Assembly (NCBI RefSeq): GCF_026151205.1
Contig: NC_087074.1
Location: 4,032,001-4,096,000 of the forward strand
DNA from: Bolinopsis microptera
Taxonomy: Eukaryota > Ctenophora > Tentaculata > Lobata > Bolinopsidae
Reading direction: 5' to 3'
Length of the DNA stretch: 64,000 nt
The position numbers and the translations under genes are program-made. This document shows, in pieces, positions 1 to 11,304 of this stretch (position 1 is the stretch's first letter; each line of letters opens with the position of its first letter). The notes below the pieces were generated by a model that was given only the letters and a program-made list of their open reading frames with translations, was not told the origin of the DNA and ran no database searches.

Positions 1-2165
1 ATGTTAACAGTTATATTGTGGCAGCTATTTTACTTGTTCAATGAACATTCTTGAGGATCTGGCAAGTAATCATGTCCCCAAGCTAATACTTGAGGAGGCT
101 CTATGTTTCCTGAGTTTGGACTTACTTGGCATTAAGAGGCACTATTTCTCCTAAGTCGACACCTTTATGTTCACATTTACCAACGTCAGCCACTCTGTAC
201 AGTTCATCGTGTCTTCTCTTCAGTAACTTATTAGCTCGGTGACTCTGTGATTATGATAATATTTATTTAATTGATTATTGTGGGATTATTGTACTTAAAT
301 AATTTAAGAATTTATGGACCTTGTTTCTATGAATGAATTTATAATGTTTTAAAATTCTAAAAAGGAAAACTTTAAGAAAGTGAAACAAAACTTGAGAGCT
401 TTACCGCTGTTTCGTAGTGTTTGTCGATCAGGAACTTTTCAGAAGTTCCAAAATTACACACTTTACATTGATACAAATCTGGGATAACAACCTGGGGAAA
501 TATAATTTGTTAGTGTACTATCACAAAGTTGAGAATCTTCACACAAAATGTAAAGCAAGTTTAAAATCTAGCAAACAAATCTTCAGAACTACATAATTCC
601 ACATAGAAATCTGAGAACAGCAAATATAAAAGTAGGAACATATTATTATGTATAATTATAATATCTATACTATAATTTAAAATTGACGAAATTTCCCCGG
701 CAACGGGGACATAGAAGAAAAAACACCGAAAATCGACCTCAAAATGACCCTCTGGTGAAATCAAACCCAGCTCGCAAATGGAGTTGAAACCTCGCCATTT
801 TTAGCAGGGTTGTAGAAAAAGGATAGGAATAGGCTATAGCATTCTTAGAATTTTGATTTAGGCTTTAGATTTTTTATAATTAACGTCGGAAGTGAGGTAA
901 AATAACCGTTAGAATAATGTCGTTATTTTAGCAAAGGTTTACTGCGCTGTTGCGTAGCAACGTTAAAATGCACGTGCGCGAGCAAGAACATCTTAACTAC
1001 GCGCGTTGTTATGCTGTATGCTACGTCATAATTTCAAAACTAGCTCACATTTACGCTCACGCTATGACTTATATTCATAACTTTGGTTGTGATTGGTATT
1101 TTTTGATGCGGTAAAAAGTATCGTTTTGGGAATCCGAATACTAACAACGCTGTCACCATTGTTAGATAAATTCCATTATGTCTACAGTATAACAGAGCTA
1201 TATGATGAAGAGAAATTAAAACATAACTGATTTTTAAAATTTCCTCGAACAAAGCTTTCGACTAGCGGGTTTCTAGTATATTATATATTATACATGTATA
1301 TAATGTACAATGTATATTATATTGAAACAGGTATCTACAATAGAAATGCAGTTTAAAAAATCCTGCCTACCTCTCTCTCAATCTTGAGAGGTTTAGAACG
1401 GCGCTTGTTGGGGGGAGGTGGTGGTTCCTCTGAAGAGTTCCCCGCCTGATCAGACTGTTGTTCTACTTTCTCCACCTGCTCCAACTGTTTGACTGATTCC
1501 AGCTTCTGGTTGTTGACTTTGTTTGTGTGTTTGGTACTGGCACAGTGGGTATCAAACGTCTGCATTGAGTTACAGGACTTGTTACACGCTGCACAATGCC
1601 ACTGAGACGACTAGAGAAGAGTACTGTTAGCGTTGTTAGATGAACATCAATACTTCTCCATACTATGCATTCATCGCGACAACACATTCCTCAATTTCAA
1701 CTTACACAGTTTAAAAACATAAATTAAGCTATATTTAGACACTGATTTGCGGGTTTCAATGCTGATTATATCACTTTTATATGTTATATATGAAGAAGAA
1801 AAAACACTAACGTCGTCCCTTGAGATCAGGATACAGTTCCTTCAGTATCTTAGCAACCTGGCCCATGTGCGACTTGATGTTAACGTGTCCCTGCAAGTGC
1901 TCTATCGTGTTCATCTGCTCACCACACGGAGCACACTTGATATTGAAGGTCTGGTTTCTGGTCCGATGTTGTTCAGCTGGAAGAATTATTGGGTTATAAT
2001 TTCTATCGTGCTCAGTAAAAGCAAGATTCAACCACTTTTCAGAAAAACAATTTGGTTTTACATACAACATGGAATAAATTTACATTATTGTGTGAGTATC
2101 CACCTTTCTGATGTGTTTGAGACTGGACATGTGGGATAAGAATCCGTTGTAAGACCCAGGTTTTA
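1..2165. repeat. Subtelomere-like duplicated segment, copy A
   Basis: This segment recurs in the same orientation at about 41606-43805, and its first ~1300 bases recur inverted at about 31995-33325. The first ~16 bases (atgttaacagttatat) are the end of a unit of the 43-bp minisatellite that fills 33306-36200 and 38690-41605, so the minisatellite probably continues just outside the window. Bases 1-1350 hold no convincing coding exon; the short ORFs there are not kept between copies. Bases 1353-2165 contain the last exons of the zinc-finger gene. This copy is cleaner than the other two, which differ mostly by single-base indels. Confidence 0.8.
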
Positions 2166-3577
2166 CAGAACACGTATCACACTCCATCTTCATGGTATCC
2201 GGATCAGTCTCAGATATCTCCGCTAGTTTCCTCTCTTCTCTGTCGGGTAGTGCAGAGAGTTCATCTTCTGAGTGGGTCGGATATCATGTCAAGGAAAGAG
2301 AAGAGTGTGGTTAATTACATTTTGTTATGAAACTAGATATTTGATATGTTTTCAATTGAATACGGTGAGAGTTACAAATCCAAAAAGTAATAATGATAAA
2401 ATGTGTCACTTAAACACAAGACTCACTGTTGGTCGAATAAGTATCTGCTGTTCTAAGAGATGTGGTATCGAGAATTTTTTAAACTGGCCGGTTTTTGGCT
2501 CCGGGCAGATGGCGAAACATAAATCTAAATATGCTAAACTAATGGTATGCCCATTAACTGAGTCAACCCATATTCCAATTCGGAATATTTTAAAACTAAA
2601 GGGCTTTATAGCAGTCCGATAGCTATAAAGTCACGGAAGCGTTGAACAAACCTTGCGATGATGTTTAGGACTGTTGAAGTGTATTGAAGCTATGCTGTAG
2701 GCAGGCATTGTGACGTCACAAGTAATACATTGGATAGGCTGCCCATTGTTGGGACAATCGTAGATATGATCTGTTTTGAACGGTGCTACCTGGGGTGATT
2801 TGAGGTGATAACAAGTAAGATAGTAAGTACAACTACTGTTTACCAGAAAACCATAACAATGAAATTTGGAAGAGACCAAATAAGTAAAACGGGCCTTTTA
2901 TAGTTTAGTTTAGTTGATGATCTGTATAATAAAATTACTAACTTTAGTTGACTTAGTTCCGCTTGTATCTCCTCCTCTTGCTCCCCTACTTGCTACCCTA
3001 CTTGGATAATTACTATTTCCTCTCGGCCGATTTCCTGAACCAGAGTAACTGATCCCGCCCTGATGTCCCGCGTATTTTCCACTGTTCTGATAACCTGTAG
3101 TGGAGTGTGAACTACTCGTGGTCGTCTCACTGCTACTCAATTGTGAAGTACGGTCCCAGCCGCGGCCAGGATTAGCAGGGTAAGCAGGACCAGGTACTGA
3201 GTAGTGAGCTGTCTCACCGTACTGTTGGTAAGTACTGGCCCCACCAAACTGGGTGCTCCCATGGCCATACTGATTCTGCGAATTTGTTGTAGAGCTGTAC
3301 TGGTTCTGAGAGCTTGTTGTAGAGCTGTACTGGTTCTGAGAGCTTGTTGTAGAGCTGTACTGGTTCTGCGAACTTGTTGTAGAGCTGTACTGGTTCTGAG
3401 AGCGTGTTGTAGAGCTGTACTGGTTCTGGTTTGTACCGTACTGATAGGGGCTATCGTACTGATTAGAGTTGGACTGGGGCCGTGTTGGGGATAGTTTGGG
3501 TGGTTGGTGGGTGTGGCGGCGTTACTGCTGGTCTGGTTTAGTGTTGAATAGCTTGAGTTTGGATCTGGATAGTACAT
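1353..3577 (-). CDS. U1/matrin-type C2H2 zinc-finger protein with Q/N/S/Y-rich N-terminus
   Basis: Multi-exon gene read from 3577 down. Exon 1 (3577-2943) encodes a low-complexity N-terminus with about five tandem decapeptides of the type NQYSSTTSSQ (around 3272-3430), then a G/R/S-rich stretch, ending at a gttagt donor. Exon 2 (2789-2652) joins in phase and carries a finger CITC...H-x5-H. A third exon (about 2255-2110) has CDTC...HMSSLKH. A fourth (about 2035-1810) has CAPC...HVNIKSH. The last (1601 to 1353, or to a donor at 1370) has CAAC...HCASTKH, then a run of prolines and KRRSK. Four C-x2-C-x12-H-x5-H fingers are typical of dsRNA-binding or matrin-like proteins such as ZFR, ZNF346 or ZNF385; I cannot say which. 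The initial ATG frame and the repeat frame differ near 3478 by one base. Exon 4 joins exon 5 in frame only if one C near 1817 is dropped, as the copy at 43436 shows. Exon 3 edges are uncertain. Confidence 0.7.
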
Positions 3578-4243
3578 TCCTAACGTGAGATTATTCGAGA
3601 TTAGTCAGGACAGAGTTATTCGATATTTTAGTGATAAATTTCCCCTTATTTAATGATTAAAAAAGTTGATAATTATAATTGATGAATAACTTCATCAGGT
3701 TAGAAGAGATTTGTTATTGTAGTCGGAAATAATAATTCAACATATCATGGTAGTTAAGATCAAAACAAGATCAAAATAGGAATGACAGAATAATTTCAAA
3801 CTTTACAGAGTTATCATTACAAGTTTTAAACAGATTATGTTAAATAGCCGTACTCATATGCGTTGACGATAATATCAGATAAATTCCCGATGTGCAACTC
3901 TATTACAGCTTGGCAATAATATTCGCTTCCTCAAGATAATGATTGTTGGTGGATAATGGATATTTAACATGGAAATATCAATAAACAAAGGTATATGAAT
4001 TATTCAAAAAAAGTTAAATATGTTTAAACAAATCCAATATTTCATCCAATGTATACAAAAATAGTCATTCAGACAGAAATAAGCAACAATATCTATATCT
4101 CCGATTCATCTTAAACCCTGACTCGAACTTCTCTGATGGTCAAGTTAATATCGGAGTGATAAAATGCCTGACTTTGGTGAAGAAAGACAAAAATATCAAA
4201 CAAGAAATTGTAAACTTAAAATAAAATGTTGATTGAGTGCGGA
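3578..4243. other. Intergenic: zinc-finger promoter side / PDCL 3' side
   Basis: AT-rich sequence between two minus-strand genes. It should hold the 3' UTR of PDCL and the promoter of the zinc-finger gene. No RNA gene, repeat or recognisable element was seen. Confidence 0.5.
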
Positions 4244-5854
4244 TTAGTTGTACGGTAATACAGAATTGTCCTGCATCCCGTCAACCAGTACATCGTACTC
4301 TGCATCGTCTCCGATAGTATCGCGGATATTTACCCAGGCTTTCTTAACGTCTCCACCCCTGCGATCACAGATTAATTTATTACACGAGTTAGTGCTAAGT
4401 AATTCCAGATCTGTATTTACGTTACAGGATAATATTGTGAACTTTCTGACGCTACTCACTGGATTCAAACAGGTTTTCGTAGGAGAAAATAATTTAACAG
4501 AAATACAACTTTAATGTACATTATATACGTGAGTGAATGTCTGGTTGATTTTATAAATAAAAATAATAAATAAATTCTAACATTTATTACACGCTTCTAC
4601 ATTAAAATATACCCAACAAAGATGTACATTTAAATCATTCAAGCGAGACTTAGTGATGAAATATCAAGATTATGGAATTTTGTTACAAAACTAGTGCATT
4701 ACTTGTAAGCTATGAAGCATGGCAAGCCCCTCTTTATAAAATTAGCGCTCATCTTGGCTCTGCTAGCTCGAATATGACATATCATACACTTGGGGAACTC
4801 TTGAGCTATTCTTGGCAAATATTCCATGTATCTGAAGAAAAACTGTGAGTCAAAAGAGAATTAGATATTGACCAAATGATGATTATTGAGTCAACTATTA
4901 ATCATCAGCATTATGAATTATATGAATTATTTCAATAAACAGAAACGTACGCTCTGCAAGCTGCAATGTGGTCCTCGTAAATGAACACCACAACATCCGT
5001 GCTAGAATGTGCGTTGTCGATTGTATCACAGTAGTCCCTTTCAGTTAGTTCTATGATTCTACCAAATCTAGGAGTGGCTTTCTCTTTCATTTCCATCATT
5101 CTCTTATCTCTGTATGCCGCCATGAACTCTTCGTCTTCATCAAGATCAAATTCATCTGATTTCGCGGGGTCTGAAGCGAATATTATATGTTATAGTGAAG
5201 TCCAGAGTTATTGTACATCTTGTTTTGGTTGGCTCAAACGCTAACAACCGTAATTAAGCTTAATTAAATGTCGTAATATCATGCTAGATAATATTTACAA
5301 GCATCAATTAGGGACAAATTAAGCTAACCATTTAGTACGAAACGTCCAGCTGCCTTCGCTAACTCGTCGAACTTTTCCTGTTCTTTCTCCAAGATGTATC
5401 TTCTATAAGCTCTTGCATCTTCTTTTACACCTTTTATTCCTGTGTTGTGCGCTCTTGGGCCCTGAAACATACAACGATAATATAAAACAACGGTGATAAA
5501 GTTATCAAGGTTAGAATATTGGAATTGAGAGCGATTTACGGTTAAGTTCGTACATTTTATAAATAACACGCGCGACTTCATGCGCGTTTCTTTTCAACTG
5601 ACAGTGATGTGCGCAAAAGGTTTTGTCTTCGCGCCGTACGTAACAAATACATTAAGCCGGGACAAAGAATTGCCACTAACCTCCATATACGCTCTCTCAG
5701 CAATCTTGTCAGCTTGAGTATTCCTGGATTTATCTACATCAAAACCGTCCTCTGCAACCTGAACATCATCTTTATCTTCCTCTTCCTCACCTTCACTGCT
5801 GCTGCAGTAGTAGTGCAGCTTCTCCCCCAATATTCTATCTTCCATCGTAGCCAT
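4244..5854 (-). CDS. PDCL: Phosducin-like protein (PhLP1/PDCL type)
   Basis: Five exons with consistent phases and GT/AG borders: 5854-5681, 5461-5329, 5170-4951, 4831-4703 and 4358-4244, giving 256 aa. The start MATMEDRILGEKLHYY followed by SSSEGEEEEDK matches the conserved N-terminal helix 1 of PDCL. Exon 3 has EEFMAAYRDKRMMEMKE, then FGRIIEL, and begins the thioredoxin-like domain (VVVFIYEDHIAACRA). Exon 4 continues with LPCFIAYK and exon 5 with GGDVKKAWVNIRDTIGDD and an acidic end. PhLP1 is a cytosolic co-chaperone that works with the CCT chaperonin to assemble G-protein beta-gamma dimers. The N-terminus favours PDCL over PDCL2/PDCL3. The protein is shorter than human PDCL (about 300 aa), mainly in the linker after exon 1. 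A possible 3' splice site lies 12 bases before the ATG. Confidence 0.93.
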
Positions 5855-6960
5855 GATTTTAACTTTCTGAGACTTGACTAGGTTTAACTGTCATTTCATT
5901 TTGATGTGGGTAAAAAGTGATACAGAAAAAAAGTAAATCAGTTTTTGTAACAAACAAATTTCTACCAATACTTGATAACCTATTTTTCAATTCATATTTT
6001 TGCTGTAGACAATAATTGACAAATGGTAACCTAAAGACCTAACTGGTCTGATGTATTGAAATAAGTGGTATAACAACCATTTCAAATACATTTTATTTTA
6101 CACGAGATTTAATGCATGATTTAATGTTGATCCTCACAGTTCTATTTAAAACATTTAAAGTTTTGGTCATTGTCAGCTACATATCTACTGAAAAAAGCTT
6201 ACTCGTAAGAACATGACTATATTAAAATTAATCGATACAAAATTACCAATGTGGTAAAAATGCCAAACCACTACAAAAACGTATATTTAGAGCAAAGTAA
6301 AGTAAAGTAAAGTAAAACTGTGACATTATATCATCACATGTCCACAAAATATCATCACACTTTATGGAAAAACATATAATAAATAATTGCCCAACGACAT
6401 TAAAATTTATCAAATTAAATTTTAATATTAAATATTATCAAAAACATTATCATATTTAAACATTTAAAAAACCCATTCTTACTTCCCTAGGGAATAAAGA
6501 TTTATAATTTATAAACCGACCAATTGATAAAGATGCAACTACCAAATCTCATAAAATAGGATTTAGTCAACACTACTCAAAAAAGCTTGTAATATTATTT
6601 TCGAGCTGAATATTCATCTTACTTCATGGGTATCTTACTTCATGGTATCTTGTCGGCACAACACCTTAGAATTAGAATTAGAGTCAAATTTACAAAGCAA
6701 TAAAATAAAAATAGCAAATAATTTAAAGACGCTCTGATCTGCTGTGCAGGACATTAAAAAATTGTTAATAGAGTGCCCTTTTAAGGACTGAGAATGAAAA
6801 CATATAATATTTAAATAATAGTTAATGAGTATAAAGTATGGTATATTTAATTAATTGTTATATTAGTTTAAACAGGGAACTGAGGGCATGAAAGTAACAT
6901 TAAATTATTACGGAAATTACATAGATACCCACTTTGACATTTTGACACCTAGAAATGAAT
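5855..6960. other. Intergenic, AT-rich
   Basis: Promoter side of PDCL and 3' flank of the first BTB copy. It contains a short GTAAA-type microsatellite at about 6295-6316. Nothing else was recognised. Confidence 0.5.
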
Positions 6961-8584
6961 TTATTTATCACTGACAACAGCATTAAATACTATTTTGGCA
7001 TTTTGGTCTAGACGATATCCATAACGACAGAAAGGACCAGAACGAACAACACCTACCCCAGCGAAGGAACGAAACCCCAGTGCCAAAATTCAGACCAAGA
7101 CGGATTGATATTGAATGGAATAGGAAGAACGAATGTCTTTAAATTAGCTGATGATAAACGTAATATAAAACTAACACTCTGTTGTGCTTCCATCACGTCA
7201 TGATAATGAACTTTATCATTATCTTTAACTTCTGTTTTTTGCAGTATGTTGATTGAAAATGGCGTGGGATCTTCTTTGGAATTTATGGGCGTGGTTTGCA
7301 TCATAACGGCACATTTTGTATTCTTGTTACAGCATGATATCTTTTCTTCAGAAACAAGAGTGATCTTCAAATCCTCAGTAAGGACATTTTCGATGGTAAA
7401 CTGCTCATCACTTGACAGATACCAGTGGTTATCTTTCCCCGATAATTTTTCACAGTCAAGGAATACTTCGAGAAGTCTTCTCGTGCCAGACTTAGTGCCA
7501 GCTGCCAAAGATTCAAGATATTGCACAGAGGCTTTATTCCAACATCGATCTTCTCTGATGTTAATAATTTCCTCCAAAACTTCTTCGGGTGCTAATTTTA
7601 CAGCAGTTTTATGATCAGTCTTCTTCCAGAGATGCATCAATGTGTAGTGCATCAAAATGAGCTGAATATTGGTTACTTTTGTTGAAGATGAAGGAAAACT
7701 CATAGGACAGCGTCTATATCATAGCAAAGAAACTCCTCTGCGGAAACAGGAACTACAACAGGGAACCGAATCGTTTCATTTATATAACTTATTTCTGTTA
7801 CCCATTTTGAGATAAATACTATAACAGCACTCTTGAAATCTTCACTGAAATATTCCATAAACATATCACATAATTCGATGGTTATGCCATGAAACCTTCT
7901 ATTTGCAAGACAAAAATCAATATCAATGTTTTCAAATAGAAAAACCCCGAGACGTTTCGATAAAAGAAGTAGCTCAGTATTTTTTCAGATGACGACCGAG
8001 ATATGGCGAGTATAAAACATCCGACCCAGCTAACTAACAACCATTTTAAGCTGCTGATTGAAATGTTACCAAGATCATTGGAATTACTGCTTCATGGAAC
8101 ATACTCTTCCTATTTCTCATGTATTTAGCTTATCTTCAACTAAAGAAGTAAGTGGTTCTTCTTCTGAGTCTCTTCAACATACCTAGCCTCCTCTACCCCA
8201 ACAAAACATCCTCCTAACACCTCCGTCACCATTCAACATGCTCCGTAAAGTACTCCAAACATCTCCTCTGTAAACCGCTCAATTGAAAACATGTCCCATC
8301 CTTATTAGGTCTCTAAAGGTTACCTCTTATCACTTATCTTCTCCAGTTCTCCACTGTACATTAGATCAACAAAACACCCCAACAGCCCCGGCTCCAAAGT
8401 CGCCTGACGTCCGAGATGTAATGTCAGTCTAGAGATCCGATTCATATATAACTGGGCTGTTTAGGAGACAGGATCATTGAATTAGCTCGCTTTATCTCTC
8501 CTCATTACCAACAGTTCCAGGTTACTGTGTGAAGCGAGACTACAGGTGGAGCTCCAAAAATTTGCTGGTACACCATCCTGGAGA
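6961..8584 (-). pseudogene. BTB-family copy 1 (decayed or poorly sequenced)
   Basis: The C-terminal half is open as 216 codons (7703-7053) with the family signatures DRCWNKASVQYLE, LVSEEKISCC, VHYHDV and PIPFNINPSW. It is closest to the intact gene at 47527-49158. The open frame breaks just after the GFWHWGF-type motif, but the usual ending (NAV-V-SDK then taa) can still be read down to 6961. The N-terminal BTB part (about 8580-7740) is recognisable but full of single-base insertions and deletions, and the initiator ATG is lost (position ~8584). It is the first of four head-to-tail minus-strand copies. The indel load resembles unpolished long-read sequence, so real inactivation is not certain. 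Confidence 0.75.
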
Positions 8585-9112
8585 TTTTAGAGAATATTAC
8601 AGACCTAAAAAGAAGTTGATTAATACTATGAACTGCCATCGTGCATTGAAGTATTGATTAGTGAATCGGTGAAAAAAAACCTATATTTGTGATAAATCTT
8701 TTCAAAAACACTGTAAAACCAGTAAATTTTTAAAAGAGCAATTGATGAAAACTTCACCATAGAGCCGACATAACGCCAATGAAGATTTTTGGGACTGGCC
8801 ATTGAGTGCCAGACTTTGTTGAATCATATTCAAAACAACCCAATGTCATAAAAGGAGTTATATAATATATTAGTCAACACTCGTTAAAACGCTTTAAATA
8901 TATTTAGTAATGCCTTTAGCTAGGTGTACCTATTTAGGACAAGTACTTTCAAATAAAGATCTTCACGAAACTACTAAAATCCACCCCCCCCCCCCCCCCC
9001 CCCCCCCAGGAAAACTTTTTTCGTGTGCGTTTTTGACAAATCATAGTTAAAGAAACATAACGAATCCGTCACAAATAAGCTTATTTTGTAGGCACAACCA
9101 CTACTAGTCTCT
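8585..9112. other. Spacer of BTB array with poly-C run
   Basis: It carries the leader upstream of BTB copy 1 (cctaaaaagaagttgat...) and the conserved 3' flank of copy 2 (family sequence before the stop, e.g. cacaaccactacta). A run of 24 C lies at 8984-9007. Matching spacer sequence occurs at 13600-13910 and 47200-47526, which shows that the duplicated unit includes the gene plus about 0.9 kb of flank. Confidence 0.6.
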
Positions 9113-10743
9113 TTAATTATCACTGACAACAGCATTAAATGCTATTTTAGCATTCTGATCTAGACAATAAGCATAACTGCAGGAAGGACCAGAACGAACA
9201 ACGTCTTCCCCAACGAAAGAATTAAAACCCCAGTGCCAAAATCCAGACCAGGACGGATTGATATTAAATGGAATAGGGAGAACATATGGCTCGTTGTTAC
9301 CTGATGATATACGTAATATAAAACTAACACTCTGGTGTGCTTCTATCACGTCATTGATAAAGAACTTTATCATTTCTTTAAACTTCTCTTTCTTGCAGTA
9401 TGTTGAGCGAAAATGATGTGACATCTTCTTTGGAATTTATGGGCGTGGTTTGCATCATAATGGCACATTTTGTTTCTTTTTTGCAAGATGATATTTTCTC
9501 TTCAGAAACAAGTGCTACCTTTAAATCTTCAGTGAGGATATTTTCGAAAGACAGTTCCTCGTCACTTGACAGATACCAGTGGTTCTCATTGCTTGATAAT
9601 TTATTACAGTTAAGGAATACTTGCTCAAGCTTAGAAGTACCCACAGAATCAAATCCGTCTAAAGATTCAAGATATTGCACAGAGGCTTTGTTCCAACATC
9701 GTTCTTCTTTTATATTATAATTTCCTCCAAAACTCCTTCGGGTTCAAATTTTACAGCAGTTCTAGGATCAATATCCTTCCAGAGATGCATCCATGTGTAT
9801 AGGGCATCGAAAATATGATGAATATTGCTTATCTCTTCTGAAGATGAAAGACAAACTCAAGGCAAGCGTCTATATCATAGCACAGGAATTCTTGTACAGG
9901 TAGAGTAGTTAAAATAGGGTACTTTATCGGTTCTTTTTTGTTGCTTATTTCTGATACACGCTTTGAGAAAAAAACTGTAACCGCAGACTTGAAATCATCA
10001 TTAAAACTTTCCATAATGATATCATATAATTCCATGGTTATGCCATGAAACCTTCTCTTGCAAAAACCTGATTCCCAACTCAATGTTTCAAATAGAAAAC
10101 GTGAGGTTTCAACAAAAGAAGTAGCTCCAGTATGTTTCAGGAAGCCGACAAGAATATGAACGAGTAACCAACATCAGATCCAGCTAGATTAACAACCTTT
10201 TTAGCTGGCTTATTTGAAACTGTTACTCAGATCGTTGGAATACTGCTTCCAGAAACATGCTCTTCCTAGTTTCATCGTGTTCGCATGTTTTCAAACTAAA
10301 GAAGTAAAGTTGTCCTTCTTTGACTCTCTTCAACAAACTTAGCCTCCTCTACCACAACAATACCGTCCTCATAGCACCTCCCAGTCAACATATCAAAATG
10401 CTCCGTAAAGTATCCAAACATTCTCTCTGTAAACAGCTCACATTGAAAACATGTCCATCTTATTATGGTCTCTAAAGTTACTCCTTATCACACTTCTCCT
10501 GTTCTCCACTGGCCAATAGATTCAAACAAAACACCCCCCCAGCACCGGCTCCAAAGTCCTGCAGGTCCAGATGAAAGTACTGTCAAAGTCTAGAGATTCA
10601 GATCATTATAACAGAGCTGGATAGAGACAGTATCATGAATTAGCTCGCTTTATCTCTCCCTCCATTAAACACCGTTCCGGTTACTGTGTGAGCGAGACTT
10701 CAGGTGGTGCTTTCCAAAATTGTGGTACCACCCTTTGGGCCAT
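9113..10743 (-). pseudogene. BTB-family copy 2 (frameshifted)
   Basis: Open pieces at 10083-9829, 9680-9378 and 9424-9113 together cover the variable C-terminal region: YLESLDGFD, HWYLSSDEE, LVSEEKISSCKKETKC, PIPFNINPSWSGFWHWGF, and the end AFNAVVSDN. The BTB half (10743-10280) aligns with the family but has many small indels; a degraded ATG sits at 10743. It is very close to the gene at 47527-49158 and to copy 1. Confidence 0.75.
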
Positions 10744-11304
10744 GTTGAGGTATTTTAAACCACCTAAAAGAACTTAACTATAACTAATACCTTTGACTGC
10801 CATCGTGCATTGAAGTATTGATTAGAATTAGAGCCAATTTATTATTATAGCAATTAATATTGTGTAGCCTGGAGTGAGATTGAATACAAGGAATAAAAGA
10901 TACACTATACAGTTTAACCTGAATTACGGAACTTAATTATAGTCAAAGAAGTATAATCTTTGAAATGAAAATTGATGTGATTGTAGAAACACTCAAATTG
11001 GGAGAAGAATAACGAATATTACCCGCCTAAAAAGAACCTCAATTTGATATTGTGAACTGAATTTTAAAATCAAAATAAGAAAAGATTTTAAAGAAAAATA
11101 CACATAATTAATTTCAACATTACATTAATTTCAACATCTTTTTCCTAAAATTGGAGAAAGACAATATTCGTACAATAATTTAGTACCATCAATGATCTGT
11201 TTGTGGTAATTCTTAAATGATTTAAATTGTATTTGCATCCATAATACAAATCAAATCCATGTTATTATGTTAGTAAAACAGTGCATAAGTAAAAAACGTT
11301 TGAT
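10744..11304. other. Spacer with an orphan BTB leader remnant
   Basis: It contains the upstream leader of copy 2 (about 10745-10820). At 11000-11045 there is a second, orphan piece of the same leader (attacccgcctaaaaagaa) with no BTB gene attached, suggesting a lost or recombined copy. The rest is AT-rich and unremarkable. Confidence 0.5.

Noticed and set aside
561-1252. ORFs of 60-70 codons in the repeated segment at the window start
   Set aside because: Frames are not kept in the copies at 32000-33300 and 41900-42800.
3204-3494. Plus-strand ORF with repeated CCRAVLVLRA
   Set aside because: Antisense shadow of the NQYSSTTSSQ repeats; the minus frame continues into zinc fingers.
4244-5854. 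PDCL2/PDCL3 instead of PDCL
   Set aside because: The N-terminal MEDRILGEKLHYY-SSSE block is typical of PDCL and absent from PDCL2/3.
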